A stretch of 28,358 nucleotides of DNA, from contig CAZVSC010000035.1 of NCBI GenBank assembly GCA_964629325.1, forward strand, positions 1 through 28,358, written 5' to 3'. Source of the stretch: Eutrophocola sp964629325 (GTDB lineage: Bacteria > Pseudomonadota > Gammaproteobacteria > Pseudomonadales > Pseudohongiellaceae). Below the pieces are notes generated by a model. The model was given only the letters and a program-made list of their open reading frames with translations. It searched no databases and was not told the DNA's origin. Within the stretch, counting starts at the first letter, position 1; each line of letters opens with the position of its first letter. Positions 7,984 to 13,505 of the stretch are shown here, piece by piece. A program made the translations under genes and the position numbers.

Positions 7984-8029
7984 AAAAAAACCGAACACGT
8001 CCGCCCGGGGAATGGGCGGAGCGTGTTCG
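7984..8029 (-). terminator. Strong rho-independent terminator after mddA-like gene
   Basis: On the minus strand the arms CGAACACG + TCCGCCC and GGGCGGA + CGTGTTCG form a 15-bp GC-rich stem with one bulged base and a 7-base loop. The stem is followed by GTTTTTTT (T run at 7990-7984). It lies 14 bases past the stop of the mddA-like gene at 8044 and ends that transcription unit. Confidence 0.92.
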
Positions 8030-8043
8030 CAGTCAGGGGATCA

Positions 8044-8808
8044 TTACTTCCTGAAAGTGAAGAACATGCCGATTTCATTCCGGTACTGGCGATACTTGTC
8101 ACCGAACTCCTCGATCAGTCCGCCTTCTTCGTGGCGTATGCCTTCAAAGATATATATGGTGAACAACAGTGCCAGCGTGAATCGCGTAACCGTCATTTCC
8201 GCGCTGCACCAGAAGATGAACAGGAAGCCCAGCATCATCGGGTGACGGCTGTAGCGGTACATGAGGCGCTGCTTGAACTCCAGGGGCGTGTAAGGCCTGT
8301 TGGTGAAATACAGCCAGGCCTGGCGCAGCCCGAACAGTTCAAAATGGTTGGTCACGAATGATGATGACAGCAGATACGCGATACCGAACCAGTACCCAAC
8401 CTGCAGCGCGACCGCAGCCAGCGTGTTTTCAATGGTCCACACCGTGGTGCCGACGTTCTGCCACAGGGCGATGATCACCAGGGTCAGTACACCGGATACC
8501 AGCACGAACGTTGACCGTTCAAGGTGCGTCGGGATATACCTGACCAGTTTCCTCTTGAATCCTGAACGCGCCATCACGCTGTGCTGCACGCCGAACAGCA
8601 GCACCAGCACGACATTGACGGCGAGTCCAATGAATCCGTTGCCGTTGCTGATTTCAGCAAATCCCAGCGGAGCCAAACCGCCGGCTGCAAAGATCAGCCA
8701 GAACAGCGCACCGGCGCCGATGGCATAGGAAAACAGGGAATAGCCCAGGGCGAATACACGATCACCCAGGCCGTGTTCTTGCATACTTACGTTTTCGATA
8801 ATTTCCAT
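8044..8808 (-). CDS. mddA: Methanethiol S-methyltransferase, MddA-like (NnrU/ICMT-type membrane methyltransferase)
   Basis: MddA methylates methanethiol with S-adenosylmethionine to give dimethylsulfide. The 254-residue protein has about six membrane helices and motifs I associate with the MddA family: QHSVMARSGFKR (75-86), PTHLERSTFVL (93-103), NHFELFGLRQAW (154-165), RPYTPLEFK (171-179) and the cofactor-site YRYSRHPMMLGF (184-195) with RHEE (225-228). Length matches. The ATG at 8808 follows GAGGGGG by about 8 bases; an internal ATG at 8784 is less likely. It is the second gene after a 56-aa ORF (30-base gap), behind a TetR-type operator, and ends at a strong terminator. A related NnrU-type or isoprenylcysteine-type methyltransferase with another thiol substrate is the main alternative. 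Confidence 0.82.
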   Translation of the reverse strand: MEIIENVSMQEHGLGDRVFALGYSLFSYAIGAGALFWLIFAAGGLAPLGFAEISNGNGFIGLAVNVVLVLLFGVQHSVMARSGFKRKLVRYIPTHLERSTFVLVSGVLTLVIIALWQNVGTTVWTIENTLAAVALQVGYWFGIAYLLSSSFVTNHFELFGLRQAWLYFTNRPYTPLEFKQRLMYRYSRHPMMLGFLFIFWCSAEMTVTRFTLALLFTIYIFEGIRHEEGGLIEEFGDKYRQYRNEIGMFFTFRK

Positions 8809-8838
8809 TTCAGAGCCCCCTCTCGTTAGCTCTCTGCG

Positions 8839-9009
8839 TTATGCAGTCTTCTTGGTGTTGTTGACAAACCTGACGTTACGGTGCGCCTGCTTGGATGAGG
8901 AGATCACCTCGACAGTCTTTGACTGCCGGGCGGTCCACACATCCACCAGGAATCCGTAAACAACCGCCACGTCCTTCTTTTCCTGTTCTGTCATGTTGAC
9001 GTCCAGCAT
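8839..9009 (-). CDS. 56-aa unknown small protein, first gene of the mddA-like unit
   Basis: The frame starts at an ATG at 9009 with a near-ideal ribosome site (GGAGGGG, 3-9 bases upstream) and ends at the TAA at 8839. The product begins MLDVNMTEQEKKDVAVVYGF and ends RFVNNTKKTA. It is hydrophilic, has no membrane helix, no cysteine, and a basic C-terminus. It lies directly downstream of the TetR-type operator and 30 bases ahead of the mddA-like gene, so both are probably expressed from one transcript. I do not recognise the family. The excellent ribosome site, the operator and the tight coupling argue that it is real, despite its size. Confidence 0.72.
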   Translation of the reverse strand: MLDVNMTEQEKKDVAVVYGFLVDVWTARQSKTVEVISSSKQAHRNVRFVNNTKKTA

Positions 9010-9028
9010 TGCCCCTCCTTAACAGATA

Positions 9029-9044
9029 GACCGACCAGTCGGTC
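9029..9044. promoter_or_regulatory. TetR-type operator upstream of the 56-aa ORF and mddA-like gene
   Basis: Perfect palindrome GACCGAC-CA-GTCGGTC, 7-bp arms and a 2-bp centre. It is the same 16-bp core, read in the other direction, as the operator in front of tetR at 9761-9776. It ends 20 bases before the start codon at 9009, between the tetR terminator and the ribosome site, and so overlaps the expected promoter of this unit. Confidence 0.82.
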
Positions 9045-9059
9045 CAAACAGGCTTTTTT

Positions 9060-9079
9060 AAAAAAGGGCTTATGCCCTT
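9060..9079 (-). terminator. Rho-independent terminator after tetR
   Basis: On the minus strand, AAGGGC-ATAA-GCCCTT followed by a T run (9065-9060). The six-base stem with U tract lies about 80 bases past the tetR stop (9158) and just before the operator of the next unit, so the mddA unit should need its own promoter. Confidence 0.72.
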
Positions 9080-9157
9080 GGTTCTTTTCTACTGCTACTG
9101 CTTTGTTTACTGCGTTACTTCCTTACCACCTTTCAACACTGGTTACCTGTTGGCCCC

Positions 9158-9745
9158 TCAGCCTTCCAGGATATAGTCCAGGTACTTGATGAAATGCCCG
9201 ATCTCCTGATCAAGGTATTCCGGTGTACTGTGTGACTTGGAGACGACGATCCCGCCTTCGATGATCGCGAGAAAATGTCTGCCCAGTTCCTTGCCGGTCA
9301 CTTTCTTCACCTTCCGTGCTTTCAGTGCCGGTGTAAAAATTCTTTCGCCGCCGTCCTCGAGGTTGTTGAACAGCATGTCGATCTTCTTGATCAGCTTCGG
9401 GTTGCTTTCCGCAACCTCGAGGGCGATGGCCCCAAGCAGGCAGCCGTGTTTCCAGAGCTCGCCGCTTTTTGTCCTGACATGTTCGACAAAGGCCTTGGCG
9501 CGCTTCACCGGGTCCTCGATATTCCGGTATTCGCCGTTGGCGACGATTTCCCAGCCCCTGTTGCCGTAGACCTCCATCGCCGTCAGGGCCAGCTCTTCCT
9601 TGGACTTGAAGGCATGATAGAAGCTGCCCTTTGAAACCCCGGCGTGGGAGATGATTTCATCGACGGTGACTGCCTGGTATCCACGCCCCTTCATGAGGTC
9701 GAGGGTGGACGCGATGATCTTGTCTTTTGCCGTAACTTTCGCCAT
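9158..9745 (-). CDS. TetR/AcrR family transcriptional repressor
   Basis: The 195-residue protein has an N-terminal TetR helix-turn-helix (TVDEIISHAGVSKGSFYHAF, residues 27-46) and an all-helical C-terminal ligand domain. The region around KHGCLLGAIALEVAES (120-135) is typical of the NemR/AcrR-like subgroup. The cysteine there recalls thiol- or electrophile-sensing regulators such as NemR, but sensing is only a guess. The ATG at 9745 has a weak ribosome site and a predicted leader of only a few bases. A 20-bp palindromic operator sits inside its own promoter, and a copy lies before the 56-aa/mddA unit, indicating autorepression and control of the neighbours. Confidence 0.93.
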   Translation of the reverse strand: MAKVTAKDKIIASTLDLMKGRGYQAVTVDEIISHAGVSKGSFYHAFKSKEELALTAMEVYGNRGWEIVANGEYRNIEDPVKRAKAFVEHVRTKSGELWKHGCLLGAIALEVAESNPKLIKKIDMLFNNLEDGGERIFTPALKARKVKKVTGKELGRHFLAIIEGGIVVSKSHSTPEYLDQEIGHFIKYLDYILEG

Positions 9746-9754
9746 TGGATGCGA

Positions 9755-9783
9755 ACTTTAGACCGACTGGTCGGTCTAGTCAA
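9755..9783 (-). promoter_or_regulatory. tetR promoter with palindromic operator embedded between -35 and -10
   Basis: On the minus strand TTGACT (9783-9778), a 17-base spacer and TAAAGT (9760-9755) form a good sigma-70 promoter. The palindrome TAGACCGAC-TG-GTCGGTCTA (9759-9778) fills the spacer exactly, with its ends touching both hexamers. Binding there would block RNA polymerase directly, the standard layout for TetR autorepression. The core is shared with 9029-9044. Confidence 0.87.
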
Positions 9784-9898
9784 CAGATTTTGATGCATTT
9801 TTCACACATGATTAAAAAATCTGTGGGAAATATCGCATAACCGGGGCGGAAGGCCCGGATTTAGCGGGTTTCAGGCGGTCGGCAAAGAATCGTCCGGC

Positions 9899-11014
9899 TC
9901 AAAGCAGGAACTGCGTGGGCTCGGTGTAACTGAGATCATGGGCCCTGGCGACAGCCTCACAGCAGACGTGGCCGGCATGTACGTTGAGGCCCGCCATGAA
10001 GCCCTCGTCAGCGGCCAGGGCCTGTTTCCAGCCCTCATCCGCCAGGCGCAAGACATAAGGCAGCGTGGCGTTGTTGAGGCCGAACGAGGAAGTGCGCGGC
10101 ACCACACCCGGCATGTTGGCGACACAGTAATGCACGACGCCGTCGACGACGAAGGTGGGATCCGAGTGGGTGGTCGGCCTCGATGTTTCGAAGCAACCAC
10201 CCTGGTCGATGGCGACATCCACCACGACCGAGCCAGGCTTCATGCCGCTGATGATGCTTTTGGTGAGCAGCTTGGGCGCCGCCGCACCGGCAACCAGCAC
10301 CGCGCCGATCACGAGATCGGCTTCCAGTGCATACTTTTCGATGCTGGCCTTGTTGGAAAATACGCAGTGCACACGGCCGGCAAAATTGTTGTCCAGTTCC
10401 CTGAGGCGCGGCACGCTGTTATCGAGAATGGTGACCTGCGCACCCATGCCCTTGGCAATATAGGCGGCGTTTTCGCCGACGATGCCGCCGCCGATGATGA
10501 GCACGTGGGCGGAATCCACTCCCGGCACGCCGCCCAGCAGGATCCCGGCCCCGCCGTTGTCTTTTTCCAGGCAACTGGCGCCGGCTTGCACCGCCAACCG
10601 CCCTGCCACTTCGCTCATGGGGGCCAGCAGCGGCAGCACGCCGTCGGGCGTGTGCACAGTTTCATAAGCGATGGCGGTTACGCCGGACTTCATCAACCCC
10701 TGGGTTTGCGCCAGGTCAGGTGCAAGGTGCAGGTAAGTAAAAAGAACCTGGTCCTTGCGCAGCATGGCGATCTCGGCCGGCTGCGGTTCCTTGACCTTCA
10801 CCACCAGCTCGGCGCTGGCGAATATCTCAGCGGCGCTCTTTACGACAGTAGCGCCGGCACGGCTGTAATCGGCATCCGTGACGCCGATGCCGGTTCCCAG
10901 CCCGGACTGGACCATGACTTCGTGGCCATGATGTACCAGCTCCACGACGCTGGTCGGCACCATGCCGGCACGGAACTCGTTGTCTTTAATTTCCTTCGGT
11001 ACACCGACGAGCAT
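9899..11014 (-). CDS. ald: Alanine dehydrogenase
   Basis: The enzyme interconverts L-alanine and pyruvate plus ammonia using NAD(H). The 371 residues match the family length exactly. Visible features are MLVGVPKEIKDNEFRAGMVP (start; Arg15 pyruvate site), VKVKEPQ (Lys near 75), FTYLHLAPD (catalytic His near 96), the Rossmann motif IIGGGIVGENAA (about 171-182) and VVDVAIDQGGCFE (catalytic Asp near 270). The ATG at 11014 is preceded by CAGGAGA and is preferred over the longer frame from 11056. The upstream 96-base gap carries an FNR-like box, suggesting induction under low oxygen, when alanine formation can reoxidise NADH. Confidence 0.97.
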   Translation of the reverse strand: MLVGVPKEIKDNEFRAGMVPTSVVELVHHGHEVMVQSGLGTGIGVTDADYSRAGATVVKSAAEIFASAELVVKVKEPQPAEIAMLRKDQVLFTYLHLAPDLAQTQGLMKSGVTAIAYETVHTPDGVLPLLAPMSEVAGRLAVQAGASCLEKDNGGAGILLGGVPGVDSAHVLIIGGGIVGENAAYIAKGMGAQVTILDNSVPRLRELDNNFAGRVHCVFSNKASIEKYALEADLVIGAVLVAGAAAPKLLTKSIISGMKPGSVVVDVAIDQGGCFETSRPTTHSDPTFVVDGVVHYCVANMPGVVPRTSSFGLNNATLPYVLRLADEGWKQALAADEGFMAGLNVHAGHVCCEAVARAHDLSYTEPTQFLL

Positions 11015-11046
11015 GGTTGTCTCCTGGCGGGTTAAGGTCTGCCAAT

Positions 11047-11090
11047 GTTTTAACACGACAGCCTTCGGGTGGTGAAATGATTTGTATCAA
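11047..11090 (-). promoter_or_regulatory. FNR/Anr-like box and -10 element for ald
   Basis: On the minus strand TTGATACAAATCAT (11090-11077) matches TTGATNNNNATCAA at 9 of 10 informative positions. An AT-rich -10 region follows 22-24 bases later (TTAAAA or TAAAAC, 11053-11047). The dyad centre is thus at about -41 to -43. It lies 20 bases past the stop of the STAS-like gene. This is the third such site within 7 kb. Confidence 0.55.
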
Positions 11091-11110
11091 GCAGGCATCA
11101 CCTGCGTATT

Positions 11111-11494
11111 TTATGCCTGTTCCTCGTCGATCCAGGCGAGCGCTTCATCGAGCGTAGGGAAAATGCGGTACGCCACCGAGAGGTTTTCCAGGCTGGCGTA
11201 GGCCTGGAACATACGGCCGATGCCGTAATCGAGGTCTTCGGGGCCCACGAGACCCGTCTTGCCGCCGGCCCGCATGCCATGGCCGGATTTCAGGAATTTG
11301 GCGATACTGCGAATATCATCCTTGCCGATGGTTTCCACGGTGCCGCAGGAGGCATCCCAGATCACATGCCTGGTCCGCTGGCCAGGCTTTAAATTAATGA
11401 CAATGTTCAGCAGATCATCGCGGCTGGCGCTGCCTTCGATGGTGTAGATGGACAGATCTTTTTCCGGAAAGGTTTTGCTGGTTATTCTGGCCAT
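11111..11494 (-). CDS. STAS / SpoIIAA-like small protein
   Basis: The protein has 127 residues. Its second half (GKTGLVGPEDLDYGIGRMFQ then SVAYRIFPTLDEALAWI) fits the SpoIIAA-like STAS/SEC14 family, in which a strand, a GxxRMxxA helix and a final F.. .(D/E)EAxxWL helix recur. No membrane segment or signal peptide is visible, so it is likely cytoplasmic. The start is taken as the ATG at 11494 (a GTG sits directly before it); no clear ribosome site is seen. It is transcribed towards ald with a 96-base gap, and divergently from the TraB-like gene. Its exact role is unknown; members are mostly uncharacterised. Confidence 0.6.
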   Translation of the reverse strand: MARITSKTFPEKDLSIYTIEGSASRDDLLNIVINLKPGQRTRHVIWDASCGTVETIGKDDIRSIAKFLKSGHGMRAGGKTGLVGPEDLDYGIGRMFQAYASLENLSVAYRIFPTLDEALAWIDEEQA

Positions 11495-11584
11495 CACGGA
11501 TTATCGAACTGTCTGTCGCTTCCTGTCCTGGTCATCGGGAAGAACCCACTATACCGGGGCTGGTACAGGGGATAAACCGGATCA

Positions 11585-11642
11585 CAACAAAATTTTTTTG
11601 TTGACCGGAACACTTGATATGCACTGGTTGAATAATGACAAT
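11585..11642 (+). promoter_or_regulatory. Predicted promoter of the TraB/GumN-like gene with AT-rich palindrome
   Basis: TTGATA (11614-11619), a 17-base spacer and GACAAT (11637-11642) form a plausible sigma-70 promoter with a leader of about 33 bases. Directly upstream, CAACAAAA-TTT-TTTTGTTG (11585-11603) is a perfect 8-bp inverted repeat. It could be an operator, a bent UP-like region or a weak hairpin. Confidence 0.4.
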
Positions 11643-11681
11643 ACTCACGGCGTGGGAGCCAACGTGAAAGGGAGCTTGCCT

Positions 11682-12692
11682 ATGCGTCTGCTGATCCTCA
11701 TTGCCGGGCTCCTCACCGCCTGTGCGACTGTCCCAGTCCTCGCCCAATCCGACGCCGTACCTGTCGAGATCGTCGTCACCGGCAAACAGCCCGGCCCGCC
11801 CTTATGGCGTGTCAGGCACGGTGACAACACCCTGTACATCTTTGCCAGGCTGTCACCGATCCCGAAAAACATCACCTGGGAATCACAGCGCGTGGCGCAG
11901 GTGATCGCCGAGGCTGATGAATTCATCAGCGAGCCGGACGTGGACGTGTCGGTGTCACCTCTGGTGATGTTCAATCCCATCAACATCTTTCGCGGTATGA
12001 GCCTGGGCAAGCGGGTGATGCGCAATGAAAACGATGCCGCACTCAAGGACGTGCTGCCGCCAGAACTGTACGCGCGATTCTCGGCACTCAAGGCGCGGTA
12101 TTTCCCGAAAAACAAAAAAATCGAGACGTACCGCCCCATCGTCGCAGGCGGCCAGATGACGTCCGCCGTCCAGGATGCCGCAGATCTCATTCCCGCCAAT
12201 GATGTCGACAAGCAGATCCGGCGGCTGGTGAAGCGCAACCGCGATATCCGCACTACGGAGATCATGTATGACATGAAAATCGAGGGCGGCTTCAAGGTCA
12301 TTGCCAGCCGGGTCGAGGAGCTGATGGACAGTATCCCGCCGGAACTCGAGCGGTCCTGCTTTGAACGCATGCTCAGGCGCATGGAAGAGAACATCGAGGA
12401 GATGCAGTATCGCGCCTCGGCCTGGGCCCAGGGCTATATCCAGGAATTCAAATACATTCCCCTGCGGGGAGACGAGGACGACGACTGCACCAACATGATG
12501 ATGGTGAGCAGCGAACAGGAAACCATCAGCGAGATCATGGCGATCATCTCCAACCAATGGCTTGACGCGGCGGAACGGGCCCTCAACAACAACAGGACCA
12601 CATTTGCAGTACTCGACATAAGCCAGCTGTTGCTCGCTGACGGCCTGCTCGCGCAACTCGGCTCACGGGGCTACGAAGTCATCGAACCGTGA
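11682..12692 (+). CDS. TraB/GumN family exported protein
   Basis: The 336-residue protein starts with a signal sequence (MRLLILIAGLLTACATVPVL, then AQ), allowing cleavage after AQ by signal peptidase I. LTAC around residue 15 could alternatively be a lipobox. The body has TraB/GumN features: PPLWRVRHGDNTLYIFARLS at the start of the domain, then an alternating helical body, and a C-terminal region with FAVLDISQLLLADGLLAQLG and SRGYEVIEP, matching the terminal GxxHL.G..GLL..L...GY of the family. The usual GxxH motif is degraded (DISQ), so catalytic competence is doubtful. The ATG at 11682 follows GGGAG by about 8 bases. The family is Tiki/TraB-related; bacterial function is mostly unknown. Confidence 0.75.
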   Translation: MRLLILIAGLLTACATVPVLAQSDAVPVEIVVTGKQPGPPLWRVRHGDNTLYIFARLSPIPKNITWESQRVAQVIAEADEFISEPDVDVSVSPLVMFNPINIFRGMSLGKRVMRNENDAALKDVLPPELYARFSALKARYFPKNKKIETYRPIVAGGQMTSAVQDAADLIPANDVDKQIRRLVKRNRDIRTTEIMYDMKIEGGFKVIASRVEELMDSIPPELERSCFERMLRRMEENIEEMQYRASAWAQGYIQEFKYIPLRGDEDDDCTNMMMVSSEQETISEIMAIISNQWLDAAERALNNNRTTFAVLDISQLLLADGLLAQLGSRGYEVIEP

Positions 12693-12695
12693 GGC

Positions 12696-12718
12696 GATAA
12701 ATAGCCGGCGGCTTTATC
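12696..12718. terminator. Possible bidirectional hairpin terminator between convergent genes
   Basis: GATAAATAGCC-GGC-GGCTTTATC forms a 9-bp stem with a 2-base bulge in the 24-base gap between two convergent stop codons; the right arm overlaps the stop of the minus-strand gene. A/T-rich flanks on both sides could serve as short U tracts in either direction. Confidence 0.4.
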
Positions 12719-13319
12719 AGTGCAGCCGTTCGCTGCCCGCCAGTTCAATACCCAGCGCCTGCAACTGGCGCTGCGCCATCACATCCCCCGTTGACTGCCA
12801 GCGCTGGTATAACGCCAGCACGTCTTCCGTGGTCAGCGGCTCCCGTCTCAGGCAGGCATCGGCCACCATTTCCAGGATGCGCGCAAAGGTGCGCGCCAGC
12901 TCGGCGAAGATATGCCGGTTCTGCCGGGCATTGTCGCCCAGGTAATCATAGGCGCTGCCGCCCATGCCGATGAAGTAGTCCTTGTTGATGCCATAGCGCG
13001 CAAGACGCCGGGGAAACAGGGCGCCAAGAAACAGGGCCATGTCACCCAGGCGCTGCAGCAGCAGGCAGCGTTCATACTCGCTGCCGGCATGCAACGCGTC
13101 GCTGTACACCAGCGCAAGCGGCTGCAGGTTCATGCGGCCTTCATTGTAGGTGAAGAGATGTTCGCTGCGTCCGTAGCGGTCGAGCAGGTTGCCGAGATAC
13201 CAGCAGGTATCCTCGTGGGGTGGCGGGTGCAGTGACTGCGCGTAAGTGGTCAGGCGTTTGCGAAAAAAATCAGCCAGGGAAGACTCCGTGATCGGCTCCT
13301 GGCGGGCATCCAACAGCAT
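12717..13319 (-). CDS. Unknown 200-aa cytoplasmic protein
   Basis: The protein starts MLLDARQEPITESSLADFF at the ATG at 13319, with a very strong ribosome site (AAGGAGGTGA), so the longer frame from 13427 is rejected. No signal peptide or membrane helix is seen. It appears mostly helical, with conserved-looking clusters CWYLGNLLDRYGRSEHLFTY (about 39-58) and YFIGMGGSAYDYLGDNARQN (about 115-134). The alternation of arginines and aromatics suggests a folded soluble domain. I do not recognise the family and no catalytic motif is obvious. It has its own promoter and a structured leader, and converges with the TraB-like gene. Confidence 0.8.
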   Translation of the reverse strand: MLLDARQEPITESSLADFFRKRLTTYAQSLHPPPHEDTCWYLGNLLDRYGRSEHLFTYNEGRMNLQPLALVYSDALHAGSEYERCLLLQRLGDMALFLGALFPRRLARYGINKDYFIGMGGSAYDYLGDNARQNRHIFAELARTFARILEMVADACLRREPLTTEDVLALYQRWQSTGDVMAQRQLQALGIELAGSERLH

Positions 13320-13337
13320 GGTCACCTCCTTACCGCG

Positions 13338-13389
13338 GACTGGAAAAGCACTTGGGGAGTTGCCGGCATGATGACCGGCTGCTCCAGTC
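13338..13389 (-). promoter_or_regulatory. Structured 5' leader of the 200-aa protein gene
   Basis: On the minus strand GACTGGA (13389-13383) pairs with TCCAGTC (13344-13338), and inside it GCCGG (13379-13375) pairs with CCGGC (13366-13362) around an 8-base loop. The first arm begins within a few bases of the predicted transcript start, and the element ends just before the ribosome site. It could be a 5' stabilising stem or a regulatory leader; it matches no riboswitch I know. Confidence 0.4.
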
Positions 13390-13397
13390 TTGCCGAT

Positions 13398-13427
13398 ACT
13401 ATATGACAATCGCTCGCAATCGGGCAA
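13398..13427 (-). promoter_or_regulatory. Sigma-70 promoter for the 200-aa protein gene
   Basis: TTGCCC (13427-13422), an 18-base spacer and TATAGT (13403-13398) on the minus strand. The -10 matches consensus at 5 of 6 bases. The expected start is near 13391, giving a leader of about 72 bases. Confidence 0.6.
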
Positions 13428-13468
13428 TTTGTTATGTCCGGAATTTTTTCTGTCCGTGTCGGCGGACG

Positions 13469-13500
13469 CTTTATCCTTTTATCCCTTTATCCTTTTATCG
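13469..13500. repeat. Four tandem 8-bp repeats (YTTTATCS)
   Basis: CTTTATCC, TTTTATCC, CTTTATCC, TTTTATCG run head to tail without interruption, or equally two copies of a 16-bp unit with one end mismatch. They lie between the stop of the DUF5916 gene (13506) and the promoter of the next gene. Confidence 0.8.
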
Positions 13501-13505
13501 CATTG

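Noticed and set aside
6580..7998. A single 472-codon minus-strand frame running through the N gap
   Set aside because: The part upstream of the gap is not transporter-like in this frame, while another frame there encodes a typical alcohol dehydrogenase N-terminus. The continuity is produced by the placeholder Ns.
9849..9862. CCGGGC/GCCCGG-type inverted repeat after ald, considered as a terminator
   Set aside because: The stem is short, and no U run follows on either strand.
13440..13470. GTCCG-CGGAC hairpin next to a T run, considered as the DUF5916 terminator
   Set aside because: The T run lies on the wrong side of the stem for the minus-strand transcript.
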